A DNA stretch of 64,000 nucleotides from Gracilibacillus halophilus YIM-C55.5 (GCF_000359605.1 NZ_APML01000005.1:28259-92258), one strand, 5' to 3'. Numbered from the stretch's first letter, positions 50,002 to 59,151 are shown. Notes: generated by a model from the letters alone, not told the origin. Program-made: numbers and translations.

Positions 50002-50129
50002 GGCGGCATGATGTAATTTAGGTTTTGAAACCTTGTTGTATCAAGGTATGATCCGCCTATTCATTATAATAACATCCGAATAAGTGACCGATAAAAAGAT
50101 TCCATTCAACTCGAATGGAATCTTTTTAT
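50002..50129 (+). ncRNA. Candidate structured small RNA with its own terminator
   Basis: GGCGGCATGAT (50002-50012) can pair with ATGATCCGCC (50048-50057), enclosing two alternative hairpins (AGGTTT/AAACCT and CCTTG/CAAGG). A strong terminator stem, AAAAAGATTCCATT with AATGGAATCTTTTT (50093-50127), follows 36 bases later although no gene ends there. This 307-base gap otherwise holds nothing. No sure promoter was found, so the call is tentative and the strand is inferred from the layout. Confidence 0.35.
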
Positions 50130-50274
50130 GAATTTAATAATCCTTTAATTATAGTTTACTTAATATGAAGTTTTTAGATAAAGTATCTTTCTGTAAAATG
50201 CAATTATATAGAATGAAATAAAAATATTACCAAATAGTATTTACTTTAAATTTAGAATGTTTTAAAATCATGAT

Positions 50275-50676
50275 ATGTCTAGGGAATTTTCCTTGATGAC
50301 GAACGGATGTCCTTCTGACTGTATTCATATACAGTATGGCAGACTCAAAGTTGAAAATGAATATATATGCCAAATTTGTGGAACAACCACTTTTTTGCCT
50401 GGTGGTAATAGGTATGCTGAGGGTCATCATTTACAACCATTAGGTGGGAATCACCATGGTCCTGACATTCTTGAAAATATCATTATTCTGTGCCCTAATC
50501 ATCATGCAGAGTTTGATTATTGTTCGATTGCAATAAACCCAAATACACTATATATTGAGCATGTTGATACTAATGATTATTATTATAATCGTCCTTTAGC
50601 TTATCAAAAAAATAACTTATCAATGGAATTTTTAGAATATCATTATTTTTTGTATTTAAATGGAAAAAATATTTGA
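50275..50676 (+). CDS. HNH endonuclease domain protein, possibly truncated
   Basis: A 133-residue protein with an HNH/zinc motif: YICQICGTTTFL supplies CxxC, followed by EGHHLQPLGGNHHGPD, and ILCPNHHAEFDYC supplies a second CxxH and the last His. Such domains cut DNA in restriction, mobile and toxin systems. The start ATG has no ribosome site or promoter, and the domain is at the N-terminus. The gene may therefore be the tail of a larger, lost protein, although it could begin at another codon. It sits in an AT-rich stretch with other isolated genes. Confidence 0.6.
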   Translation: MSREFSLMTNGCPSDCIHIQYGRLKVENEYICQICGTTTFLPGGNRYAEGHHLQPLGGNHHGPDILENIIILCPNHHAEFDYCSIAINPNTLYIEHVDTNDYYYNRPLAYQKNNLSMEFLEYHYFLYLNGKNI

Positions 50677-51044
50677 AATACAGAGATTAAGAACCTGTCA
50701 AGAATGAGGGGGCATTTCAAAATATTTCGACTTAGAAGGGGATAAGACTTTCTGTGTCGTATATTTTGAATGTAAGTCTAAATAATTATTAGGAGCTATT
50801 AGCTACATCTTCTTATTAATTTTGTTAAGGGGACAATATAAAATCAGAGAATATATTAATTAAATTTGTGATTTTTGCATTGCTTAATAATCAACAAACG
50901 GACTGATTGCGAATTAACTCTTATTTCTTAGTAGACTTTATACTGCGTAATAAGAGTCTTCACGTATAAGAGATTTTGTGAAAGATTATACTTAAGCTCA
51001 TTGGCAGTTCAGTTTAAGAAAATACATTAATATAGGGGGAAATA
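50677..51044. other. Intergenic region, 368 bp, no feature recognised
   Basis: AT-rich DNA between the HNH gene and the Hsp33-like gene. No open frame with a ribosome site, terminator or clear repeat was seen, apart from the ribosome site AGGGGGAAAT at its right edge. Confidence 0.5.
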
Positions 51045-51839
51045 ATGAGAAGAAATAGAAAGGGTCTTATGCAGTCTTTTATCATATTATCGGGTTCTAA
51101 TTCCAATATTGTTGATTTAAAGGAAGTTAACAACACATCTCAAAATGACTATATAATAAGAGGGTCTGCCTTAGATGGTAAAGTATTAGTTATAGGAGCT
51201 GATAATAAAAGCTCTCTTGAATCTATTCGTAAATCGAATGGAACAACTCTGAATGCTTCAGTTGCTCTAGGAAGAACTCTTTCCATTGCAGCAATGATGT
51301 CATCTATGCAAAAAAATGGAGTTTCGACAAATATACATATTAAATGTGATGGACCAATTGAAGGCATTACTGTAAAGGCAAATTCTAAAGGAAAGGTTCA
51401 GGGGTATGTAGAAAATCCTAATGTGAATTTAATCCTTGATAATGATGGAAAATTTGAATTAAGTCCTATTATAGGTAAAGGCAATATTGAGGTAATTATG
51501 ACGCAGAAGAATGGAGAAATTGTAAAAAAAGACTCTCCTATTGTTTCTGGAGAGATAGGTGAAGACTTCTCGTACTACTTTTCAGAGGTACAAGGGATAC
51601 CTTCTGCAGTAGCAGTTGGAGAATTAATTGATACTGATGAAAGTATAATGGTTTCAGGTGGTTTTATAATACAAATTTTAGAACCCCTGACCGATAAAAA
51701 TGTTAAAGAATTGGAGAACAGATTAAATCAAATGGAACCACTTTCTACTCAGATAAGCAAGGGAAAAACTATTCATGAAATCTTAGAAAATATAGTTGGT
51801 CCTGTTAAAGTACTAGAACGGAAAGAAATAACTAATTAG
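51045..51839 (+). CDS. hslO: Hsp33-like chaperone lacking the redox-switch domain
   Basis: A 264-residue protein whose core (about residues 32-255) is clearly Hsp33: YIIRGSALDGKVLV, NASVALGRTLSIAAMM, IHIKCDGPIEGITVKAN, GKVQGYVENPNV and SGEIGEDFSYYFSEVQGIPSAVAVG. Normal Hsp33 is about 290 residues and ends in a zinc domain (CxC...CxxC) that senses oxidation; here the protein ends at VKVLERKEITN, just where that domain should start. It also has an unusual basic N-terminal extension of about 30 residues. It cannot be a redox-controlled chaperone of the usual kind. A strong ribosome site, AGGGGGAAAT, precedes the ATG. Confidence 0.82.
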   Translation: MRRNRKGLMQSFIILSGSNSNIVDLKEVNNTSQNDYIIRGSALDGKVLVIGADNKSSLESIRKSNGTTLNASVALGRTLSIAAMMSSMQKNGVSTNIHIKCDGPIEGITVKANSKGKVQGYVENPNVNLILDNDGKFELSPIIGKGNIEVIMTQKNGEIVKKDSPIVSGEIGEDFSYYFSEVQGIPSAVAVGELIDTDESIMVSGGFIIQILEPLTDKNVKELENRLNQMEPLSTQISKGKTIHEILENIVGPVKVLERKEITN

Positions 51840-51858
51840 AGAATTTTAATCTGAATAA

Positions 51859-51978
51859 AATATTAACACAGGGACATGCATTGGAAAACAAGCAATCAAA
51901 GAAATTGAAAACGCAGCAAAAAATGGGTGGTTAAAAAATGGCTCTAAAATATATGGTGGGGTATCAGTAATTTTCTGA
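51859..51978 (+). pseudogene. Short open stretch, possible gene remnant
   Basis: An open stretch without a start codon reads GTCIGKQAIKEIENAAKNG, then WLKNGSKIYGGVSVIF and stop. Its composition is protein-like (amphipathic Lys/Glu helix, then a Gly-rich strand), but I cannot name the family. It follows the truncated Hsp33-like gene and may be the 3' end of a gene lost by the same rearrangement. Confidence 0.3.
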
Positions 51979-52079
51979 TGTAACAATATTTGTCATCTCA
52001 AGGCAAAAAGCACACCTTTATGATCATCTAGTTCAATGAATGTTAAACAAATGACGTTTGGATTTTTTCAAAACGTCAA

Positions 52080-52919
52080 TCACTTATCAAATGCTTTTTG
52101 GTGATCAAAGCAATAGATTTGACCTTTGAATTTCTGATTAGATAGACAATATGCTTTGACTTTTGCCGATACAGGTTTATGGCAAATTTTACATTTTGCT
52201 CCCTCTTCTTTTGATTCTTTATTCTCCTTCTTCAATGAGTCTACATGTTGCTTTCTTATAGTTGGATCAGTGATATTTGCTTGTTCTATTTGAGCATAAA
52301 CCTGTAGGATTTCACTATCTGTTAAAAACGGCTCTTTATATTGATGCTTGTTAATAGATACTTTTCTGGCAATATAATCTGATAATTCAACGTCATAAAC
52401 TAGTAATTCGTTGGAAGCAATTTTTCTTAACTCTGTATCATTTAATTTGAAGGTACAGCGTTTTGTAAAAGATACCATTGATATAAAAAATGGATGATAT
52501 TTTTCATCAACGAATGCTTTCAATGCTTGTATATGACCGTAATTTTGCTTAAATGGATTCATCATTTTAAATTTACCATTTACCGACCATACTTTTCTGT
52601 CTTTTCCACCATAAACTGTCCCTTGATAGTTTTTCGTTTCTATTACAAAAATTCCATATGGTGATATCATGATATGATCAATCTGAGAATAACCAGTTTT
52701 GCCTTTTGTATTCGTAACCATGACATCTTTGATATGTTTATAGTTCTTTGGAAGTTGATCTAATTGGATATTTATTTTATATTCGCCAACTTCACCTTTG
52801 CGATTGGCAACATGTTCGCTATTTATCTTTTTTGAAGCTGTAGTTTTTTTAGTAGATTGAACACTCTTTTTTTCTGTATCATTTTTTTTACTACTGAATA
52901 AATTTGATAAAAACCCCAT
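52080..52919 (-). CDS. NERD domain protein with C-terminal zinc finger
   Basis: A 279-residue protein. After a basic, Ser/Lys-rich N-terminus (about 40 residues) comes a NERD nuclease-related domain: GEVGEYKINIQLDQL, SQIDHIMISPYGIFVIETKNYQG (the D...E-x-K catalytic-like core), and a long helical part. It ends in a cysteine motif CKICHKPVSAKVKAYCLSN with QIYCFDHQ, a probable zinc ribbon. NERD proteins are widespread in Bacillaceae and thought to act on nucleic acid; the role is unknown. It is monocistronic in an AT-rich area. Confidence 0.82.
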   Translation of the reverse strand: MGFLSNLFSSKKNDTEKKSVQSTKKTTASKKINSEHVANRKGEVGEYKINIQLDQLPKNYKHIKDVMVTNTKGKTGYSQIDHIMISPYGIFVIETKNYQGTVYGGKDRKVWSVNGKFKMMNPFKQNYGHIQALKAFVDEKYHPFFISMVSFTKRCTFKLNDTELRKIASNELLVYDVELSDYIARKVSINKHQYKEPFLTDSEILQVYAQIEQANITDPTIRKQHVDSLKKENKESKEEGAKCKICHKPVSAKVKAYCLSNQKFKGQIYCFDHQKAFDK

Positions 52920-53345
52920 GTTATTCTCCCATTCTTGTTGATTTTTATCATAATCTTATCATGTACCAAACACTATTACTAGTAACTATTTCCTAATTAT
53001 AATGATGCATTAATAATTCGTTTCACTCACCCATTAAACTTTTCTTTTCAGTAACCCTGGCTGGAGCAGAGCTTGGATTATTAAAATGTGGGTATCTTAT
53101 CATACCTACTCCTTAAAAAATGAAGTAAATGATCCGATAAATAAAGAGATACCCTTGGGTAATCACTTTTTGTTTATGATCCCTTGAAGCAAGAGAACTG
53201 ACTGACCCCACTATACATATTACAAAGCTTTAACAAACAAGATGATAATTGATAGACAATTATTCATTCATAACTGGAAAAGTTCGCAATATGCTGCATA
53301 ATTCAGGGAAATAAATAGGGATATTTTCATCAAAGGAGAATGTAC
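52920..53345. other. Intergenic region, 426 bp, nothing firm
   Basis: Divergent gap between the NERD and STAS-like genes. A short inverted repeat TACCC-GGGTA near 53150-53161 with T-rich flank is too small to call. No open frame with a ribosome site was seen; the ribosome site AAAGGAG for the next gene is at the right edge. Confidence 0.4.
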
Positions 53346-53687
53346 ATGAAGAAATATGACATTAACATTGTAAATGACAAAAATACAATTGAAATTGAAG
53401 TGCGTGGCAGTTTTGAAGAGGAAGATGTTCAAAATTTTGTACGGGATTATCAAAGCGCTGTATCCGCAGTAAATGTTGAAGACTTCACCTTAGAAGTTGA
53501 TTGTACAAATATGGATATTTTACGGCAGGAAATGATCCCACAACTGGAAAACTCTTTTAAAATGTATAAAGAGTCTGGCTTTAATATCGTACAATTTAAT
53601 ACGAAATCCAATGCAATCTTAAAGTTACAACTCCATCGTCTTGCACGAAATGTTGGAATGAAAAACGCGAAAATTGTTGAAGTTTAA
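53346..53687 (+). CDS. Small STAS-like protein of unknown function
   Basis: A 113-residue acidic protein, with alternating strand/helix pattern: IEIEVRGSFEEEDVQNFVRDYQ, FTLEVDCTNMDILRQEMIPQLE, FNIVQFNTKSNAILKLQLHRLARN. This layout, with a strand-loop-helix ending in a DCTNMD segment, resembles STAS or anti-sigma-antagonist folds, but the motif is not exact. The ATG at 53346 has GGAG 8 bases upstream. It precedes the KAS III-like gene by 125 bases; the two may form an operon. Confidence 0.5.
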   Translation: MKKYDINIVNDKNTIEIEVRGSFEEEDVQNFVRDYQSAVSAVNVEDFTLEVDCTNMDILRQEMIPQLENSFKMYKESGFNIVQFNTKSNAILKLQLHRLARNVGMKNAKIVEV

Positions 53688-53812
53688 ATAAATGGGGCCA
53701 GTTGTGGGGAAAGCACTTTCGTTTGTTTTTCCTTTTTTTGCGAGAATATATATATCAGTTATCGCTTATATTTTTCACTATCATAATGAGATAAAGGGGA
53801 GACTCAACTAGA

Positions 53813-54799
53813 ATGAGCAGTATAAAAATTAGAGACGTAGAAATCTACCATCCTGAAAAAGTAGTAAACAATGACTATTACATCCAACATTTTAAAGAGA
53901 AAAAAGATATCTCCCACTTCTTAGAGGTAATGGGTAGAGAAAATCGATATGTTATTGATAACGAAGAAGAAAATGGATTAACAATGGGGATTGATGCGAG
54001 TAAAAAGGTTCTTAAAAAAGCCAATCTAACCGGAGAAGATATCGACATGATTGTATTTACAACGCAGGTACCGGAAACGACATTCCCTACAAACGCGACG
54101 TATGTACATGATGCAATCGATGCTAATCATGACACCATTATCTTTGATACAAATGCCAATTGCGCTGGTATGACAGTTGCCGTTGAACAGGCTTCCTACT
54201 ACATGAAAGCGAACCCTTATGTAAGTAAGGCCTTAATAATAGGATCTGATTACAACACCCTCGTCAGTAACCCTGAAGAGGAAATTACTTATGCGTGTTA
54301 CGGAGATGCCGCTGCAGCAGTTATCTTAGAAAAGACCGAGGAAGAAGATACTGGTTTCATCGATTCGATTTATTTCACCGATTCGATTAACCGTGATATG
54401 ATCAGATTCCCGAAAGAGGGTTTAACGAAAAGTATTTTAGAAAATAAAAGTGTTTCTTCTATTAGTTGGCTGCCATTCGATGGTGGCATTGCCTTACCAC
54501 CGACCTATGAAATGTTCAACAAAATTTTAGAGCGTAATCATTTAACCACCAAAGATATCAAAGCTTACTGCTTATCTCAGTTTGCTTTAAGCAATATACT
54601 TAAGATCCAGGACCACTATACTCTTCAGGATGAACAGCTCATTTATGTTGGGGATCGTTTTGGTTACACTGGAACAAGTAGTCCTTTTATTGCTTTACAT
54701 GAAGGGGTTGAAACAGGGCGTATCCAGCGAGGGGATTACATTCTTTTTTGGACAATTGGGTCAGGTTATGAATTAGTTGCTACCTTATTTAAATATTAA
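53813..54799 (+). CDS. KAS III-like (FabH-type) protein with altered active site
   Basis: A 328-residue thiolase-fold protein. The nucleophile Cys117 is in FDTNANCAGM and GDAAAAVIL is present. The usual FabH His and Asn are not: at residues 255-258 the H-Q-A-N motif is replaced by SQFA, and G-N-T reads G-Y-T (284-286). Such changes remove the decarboxylating pair, so it may do acyl transfer without condensation, or another Cys-only reaction. It may be expressed with the STAS-like gene upstream. GGGGAGAC precedes the ATG. The product is unknown. Confidence 0.8.
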   Translation: MSSIKIRDVEIYHPEKVVNNDYYIQHFKEKKDISHFLEVMGRENRYVIDNEEENGLTMGIDASKKVLKKANLTGEDIDMIVFTTQVPETTFPTNATYVHDAIDANHDTIIFDTNANCAGMTVAVEQASYYMKANPYVSKALIIGSDYNTLVSNPEEEITYACYGDAAAAVILEKTEEEDTGFIDSIYFTDSINRDMIRFPKEGLTKSILENKSVSSISWLPFDGGIALPPTYEMFNKILERNHLTTKDIKAYCLSQFALSNILKIQDHYTLQDEQLIYVGDRFGYTGTSSPFIALHEGVETGRIQRGDYILFWTIGSGYELVATLFKY

Positions 54800-54851
54800 G
54801 TCGTTTTCTAAAAAAGCCAATTGGTAAAAAGAGCCACCAATATAGTAAGTT

Positions 54852-54878
54852 GGGGGAGGGAATAACCTCCTCTTTTCT
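54852..54878 (+). terminator. Terminator after the KAS III-like gene
   Basis: GGGGGAGG (54852-54859) and CCTCCTC flank a short loop and are followed by TTTTC. Short stem, moderate support. Confidence 0.5.
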
Positions 54879-55021
54879 ATGTTCAAATACTTGTCTGCAT
54901 TCTCATTTCTACAAAATAGAGTACCCAAAGAACATGCATAGCTTACCGTGCTATCGTCTTTGGATACTCCCGTTTACTTTATATTAGCAAATTCGACAAT
55001 GTTTTCTTACTTTAACACTGA

Positions 55022-56713
55022 TTACAGTTTAAAACGACGTACTAGGCCGTTTAATTCTTCCGCAAGTTTGGATAACTCCTCAGAACTGGACGCAACTTCC
55101 TGCATGGTACTACTTGTTTGTTGTGATGCTGAGGCTGTTTCTTCAACACCTGCTGCAGCTTCTTCAGATACAGACGCAATTTCTTCAATAGATGAATTCA
55201 TATTTTTGCTTGTTTGGGACATCTTAACCAGATTTTCCGTTATAAATCCAATACTTGAGGCCATTTCATCGATCGCTATACTGATTGTTTCAAACGTATA
55301 TTCCGTAGATTGAATTTGGTTTGCACCTTTTTCTACCTCACTATACCCATCTTGCAGTGATTCGACCACGTTTGAGGATTCAGACTGAATACTACCTACA
55401 ATTCCCGTTATTTCGGTTACCGAATTAGAAACCTGCTCAGCCAATTTTCGAACTTCATCGGCTACTACTGCAAATCCTTCACCATGCTCTCCTGCTCTGG
55501 CCGCTTCAATGGCAGCATTTAAGGCTAACAGATTCGTCTGATCAGCTATATCCTTAATAACGGTGACTAATTTTGAAATTTGATTCGATTGTTCGTCTAA
55601 GCCTTTCACTTTTTCTACTGCTTGTTCAACAATCTCGTGAATAGATTGTATTTGACCGACTGACTTGTTCATCAGCTGTCTTCCATCGTTTGTCATTTGC
55701 AATACTTGTTTCGAAGCATCATAAATGAGTTCACCATCTTCGTTTGCTTCGTCTACTTTAGTAGAGAAGTTCGTGGCATTGTCTGCTAACTCACTGGCAT
55801 TGTTTGCTTGTGTTTCAGAGCCTGAAGCAATTTCTTCCATGGTCGAAGAAATTTTTTCTGTTCCACTCATGACTTCATTGGCTGATTGAGTCAGCTCTTC
55901 ACTGTGGCTTGAAACAGTCTCTGATACCGAGTTGATTTTACCTAGAAGTTCCCTCATATTATGATTCATATCATTTGTCGCTAAGACAAGGTCGCCGATT
56001 TCATCTTTTGTTTTCGGTTCTAAGTCTTCACCGGTTAAATCCCCGTCTGCTATATCCTTCATGCGCCCTATGACTGTTTTAAGCTGTCTCATCATACTTT
56101 GAGAAAAGGTAATAGCAATCGCCATTCCTACAATCACAGCTAAAATTGTGATGACTAAACTGATATTGTTGTTCACACTGCTTGTATTGATAATTTCATC
56201 TCCATCTTCATGGATAAGCCCTTCCCGTTCACTTGCCCGTTCTTGAAAAGCGTTAATTAATTCATCCGAGAGAGGCTGTACCTCTGTGCGCATGATTTGC
56301 ATGGCTTTCTCTTTGTTGCCATTATCATATGCCGTAAAAACCTGATCAGTTAGCTTTCCCCATTCAACTTTTTTGTCAATAAGCTTTTGTACTTTTTCAG
56401 AGTCACTAAGCTCGACTAGTTCATTTTCCAATGCAATACTTTTATCAACACCAGCTTCAAATTTGTCTCTTAATTCCTTATCTTCATATAGTAAAAATCC
56501 TCTTATAAGGTTTGTTCTTTGGGACATATTCAAAGCGATTTGTTCATCTTTAATTAATAGGTTTAATTGCTTTTCAGTTAAATCTTCCATCTTATCCGTT
56601 GTATTCTTATTAAAACTAATGGTCGTGATTCCTAATACTAATACGAGTAAAATAATAGCTGCAAATGCTGTTATCATTTTGGTTCTAACGCTTTTAAAGT
56701 TAAAAATTCTCAT
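55022..56713 (-). CDS. Methyl-accepting chemotaxis protein
   Basis: A 563-residue transducer. Helix 1 (about 10-32, [21 protein letters not shown]), an extracellular four-helix-bundle sensor with [14 protein letters not shown], helix 2 (about 190-208), a HAMP domain ([24 protein letters not shown]), then a long coiled-coil signalling domain. The signalling tip [20 protein letters not shown] and [17 protein letters not shown] binds CheA/CheW. It ends LVRRFKL. It probably senses an external small molecule. The ATG follows AGAGGTGC. Chemotaxis partners are not in the window. Confidence 0.93.
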   Translation of the reverse strand: MRIFNFKSVRTKMITAFAAIILLVLVLGITTISFNKNTTDKMEDLTEKQLNLLIKDEQIALNMSQRTNLIRGFLLYEDKELRDKFEAGVDKSIALENELVELSDSEKVQKLIDKKVEWGKLTDQVFTAYDNGNKEKAMQIMRTEVQPLSDELINAFQERASEREGLIHEDGDEIINTSSVNNNISLVITILAVIVGMAIAITFSQSMMRQLKTVIGRMKDIADGDLTGEDLEPKTKDEIGDLVLATNDMNHNMRELLGKINSVSETVSSHSEELTQSANEVMSGTEKISSTMEEIASGSETQANNASELADNATNFSTKVDEANEDGELIYDASKQVLQMTNDGRQLMNKSVGQIQSIHEIVEQAVEKVKGLDEQSNQISKLVTVIKDIADQTNLLALNAAIEAARAGEHGEGFAVVADEVRKLAEQVSNSVTEITGIVGSIQSESSNVVESLQDGYSEVEKGANQIQSTEYTFETISIAIDEMASSIGFITENLVKMSQTSKNMNSSIEEIASVSEEAAAGVEETASASQQTSSTMQEVASSSEELSKLAEELNGLVRRFKL

Positions 56714-57009
56714 TGATGCACCTCTTTAGTTTTCTTATTTGATATAGTTGTATGGTTCGTATTTCTTATAGAGTTCAATTTTTGTAATCTAATCATATGT
56801 ATGTATGCCTATGTGCTTCATAGATTCAGATTCAAATATCACCTCACATTACATGATAAACAAGCCTTTATTAATCAATTAGACATGAATCGCCAACTTA
56901 CCACAATATATGTATCGACTTGTATGGCATAAAATTAAATATATATCCAAAATTCACATCTGGATGTACGCATTTCCTTTATATTAAAGGTATAGAAAAG
57001 AACGGATGA

Positions 57010-57050
57010 AAACAGCCATGAGAAGAAGTCATATCTTCCCATGGCTGTTA
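57010..57050. repeat. Stem-loop in the gap between MCP and CtaG genes
   Basis: AACAGCCATGAGAAG and CTTCCCATGGCTGTT are inverted repeats with one mismatch in a 541-base gap (56714-57255). No T run follows, so it may be an RNA structure or a protein-binding site rather than a terminator. Confidence 0.5.
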
Positions 57051-57123
57051 ACCGACCTAATCCAGGTGTTCACATTCACGTTGTGCATTCAATCATGAAA
57101 GGTATGTAAGAATCTAACCTCGT

Positions 57124-57255
57124 TTACTTATGTTCAGAAATCTGATATTGATGATTATTTAAAATGAAGTACGGACCATATCGTCTAATTGATACTTGAT
57201 ATAATTTTTGCTTCTCCTGTGTGACGACCTTTAGGTAAGAATAAGTGAGTCTCTC
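57124..57255 (-). other. In-frame open extension beyond the ctaG stop
   Basis: Immediately after the TGA of the ctaG gene the same frame stays open for 43 codons (ERLTYSYLKVVTQEKQKL and, after 7 more residues, YGPYFILNNHQYQISEHK). The composition is protein-like, with no ATG start. It may be the remains of a lost C-terminal domain, a read-through product, or a small gene using another start. Confidence 0.3.
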
Positions 57256-58032
57256 TCAACTTACCAAAGCTACTTTTGAACGCGGTCTAGTAAATTGAAA
57301 CCACTGAAAACAAAGGATAAAGATTAAAATAGCATCCACCGCATCACCACCGTAATACATTAGCATTGCCCCTATCTCAGCCTGTTCTTGAGAAACACCA
57401 ACAGGCGGGTTTGCAAAGATATATTTAGCTAGGATTCCATGTCCTGCTAAAGCAATAACTAACACAATAGATCGATAAATGAAGCCTCTTCGGTGCGAGG
57501 TAGGATCTATGTAAATAATAGAGGTAGTAAATAGGTAGCCTGCGAAAAAAACGTGGATGTTAACAAACAAATGTACAACAAAATTTTGCTGCATGATTAG
57601 ATATAAGTCTGTTGTGTATAATACCCAAAGTCCACCCACATTAAGAAATGTTGCAAACGTAGGGTCAGTTATCAAACGAAATAGTTTCCTTCTTAATAAT
57701 TTTGAAATTTGACGAGCAATGCTAACTTGTACCGTTCTTAGTATCAATGTTACTGGTGCAGCCAATGCTAATAGGAGTGGTGCTAACATGCCTAGTAGAA
57801 TATGCGCAATCATATGGGCACTAAAGTTGTGATGGGCTTCTTGAGCTAACGGGCCAATCATTGTGATTGCTAAGAAAGCAATCCCACAAAACCAGAAGAA
57901 GTATCGACGTAACGGCCAGGGTTTATGTTTTTTACTAGATAAAATACCAGCAAAAAGATATGTGAATAGCAGTAATACGAATGGAAACGCAAGAAAAAGT
58001 TGTACGTTCATATCAATAAGTATAAGATTCAT
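57256..58032 (-). CDS. ctaG: Cytochrome c oxidase assembly factor CtaG
   Basis: A 258-residue membrane protein with seven hydrophobic helices, of the CtaG_caa3 type. Key segments are GPLAQEAHHNFSAHMIAHILLGMLAPLLLAL, with conserved His residues for copper, DLYLIMQQNFVVHLFVNIHVFFAGYLF, and DPTSHRRGF. CtaG is needed for assembly of caa3 oxidase in Bacillus. The start overlaps the upstream DUF2243 gene by 4 bases. The structural oxidase genes are elsewhere. A second open stretch continues after its stop. Confidence 0.9.
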   Translation of the reverse strand: MNLILIDMNVQLFLAFPFVLLLFTYLFAGILSSKKHKPWPLRRYFFWFCGIAFLAITMIGPLAQEAHHNFSAHMIAHILLGMLAPLLLALAAPVTLILRTVQVSIARQISKLLRRKLFRLITDPTFATFLNVGGLWVLYTTDLYLIMQQNFVVHLFVNIHVFFAGYLFTTSIIYIDPTSHRRGFIYRSIVLVIALAGHGILAKYIFANPPVGVSQEQAEIGAMLMYYGGDAVDAILIFILCFQWFQFTRPRSKVALVS

Positions 58033-58505
58033 TTGCTTCTCTTTCCTCCATTATGATAAACGGTGCTACCAACAAGATATGAACCGAAAACAAGTAGAAT
58101 AATCGCAATCAAATTCCAAAATAAGTCGTACACCCAAACGTTTTCTACGTATCGAATTTGATGAACGCGCATTAGTTTGTGGTGAATAATACCATCATAT
58201 AACTGAAAGAATCCATATCCAACAAGTACAAAGCCCCACCATTTTTTCATCACGAATTCTCGCCGTCTACGAAGATCTGCAAATAAAAACAGTCCTCCAA
58301 TGGTAGCAAACCAACTAAATGCATGAAATATGCCATCTGAAATTAATCCCACTGTCGTTGTTGACTTATCATAGAAGTGATGCCATCCCAATAATTGATG
58401 AAATACAGCTTCATCAATAAAAGCCGCAAATCCGATACCAAATAGAAAACCAGACCAAAAGTTACGATTCTTATAGGAAAGATTTTTGAGATTCTTTGTT
58501 ATCAT
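58029..58505 (-). CDS. DUF2243 family membrane protein
   Basis: A 158-residue protein with four predicted helices and the DUF2243 core GFLFGIGFAAFIDEAVFHQLLGWHHFYD, followed by SDGIFHAFSWF and FQLYDGIIHHKLMRVHQIR. The conserved His-rich sequence (HH, HHK, H) suggests metal or heme contact. It is commonly next to ctaG, with which it overlaps by 4 bases. The ATG at 58505 is about 11 bases after GAAGG; a TTG 30 bases further up is also in frame. Confidence 0.82.
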   Translation of the reverse strand: MITKNLKNLSYKNRNFWSGFLFGIGFAAFIDEAVFHQLLGWHHFYDKSTTTVGLISDGIFHAFSWFATIGGLFLFADLRRRREFVMKKWWGFVLVGYGFFQLYDGIIHHKLMRVHQIRYVENVWVYDLFWNLIAIILLVFGSYLVGSTVYHNGGKRSK

Positions 58506-58551
58506 AATCCGAAACACCTTCTTTTTTGAATTCAACCACCTATTTCTCTGT

Positions 58552-59010
58552 TTATCCTATTTTCAAATAATTTATCCATATTTTCATTAATATAAAGATA
58601 TAGTCCTTATAATCTTTATCCCTGGAGCCAGTTAAGTATACTTTGCTGTGATAGGCAGCATATGCCATAATTTGCTCTTTCGTCGCACCATCACTACGCA
58701 TGTTGTAGTATACACTGTCTGAGTCTAGTTCATTAGCAGCATAAGCTTCTTCCATATATTGAATCGATTGATAGATATCACTATCTTTGGCTGGATGTTC
58801 GCTGGCAGGTAAACCGAATGTAGACCAGGAGATGGTAATATTAGAACCACCATTTTCGGTATCAATGAGTCCATCTGATGCAACCGAGAATTGACAGTGA
58901 TCAATCCATACGTTGTTGGCACCATTCACTTTAATAAAAGTCCAACCTACTTCTTTATGTCTCCCTGTGTCATCCCATTGCCAATGAATAGTAGTGGTTA
59001 CATTATTTGA
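58552..59010 (-). pseudogene. Pectate lyase family 1 fragment
   Basis: An open frame of 152 residues with no start codon in the right place shows the pectate/pectin-lyase signature NNVWIDHCQFSVASDGLIDT and GSNITISWSTF, then SIQYMEEAYAANELDSDS and MRSDGATKEQIMAYAAYHS. Both ends are wrong for the family: an in-frame TAA closes the 5' side at 59011-59013, and the C-terminus drifts into a YIFILMKIWINYLKIG tail. It is a relic of a polysaccharide lyase, lost in this lineage. It supports a past link to pectin use. Confidence 0.75.
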
Positions 59011-59142
59011 TTATGTGGGAGAAAACAAAAAACACAGCAACTGTTGGTCATAGGATAGAATCACCTATATTTATACAATAATGAATTGAAAAAATATAAT
59101 AAATATTTTAAAATGTACTTGATTTCTAATTTATTCTATTAA

Positions 59143-59151
59143 TGTTATAAT
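59143..59151 (+). promoter_or_regulatory. Extended -10 promoter of the peptide-ABC-peptidase locus
   Basis: TGTTATAAT contains TG-N-TATAAT, an extended -10 that can work without a -35. TTGATT lies 21 bases before the hexamer, too far for a standard -35. A GGGAGG ribosome site follows at 59174-59179. Confidence 0.45.

Noticed and set aside
54948..55313. 121-codon plus-strand frame rich in Ser
   Set aside because: Opposite strand of the MCP signalling domain, which has an unmistakable motif; no start signals.
57863..58102. Plus-strand frame over the ctaG region
   Set aside because: Antisense shadow of the ctaG and DUF2243 genes; no ribosome site or homology.
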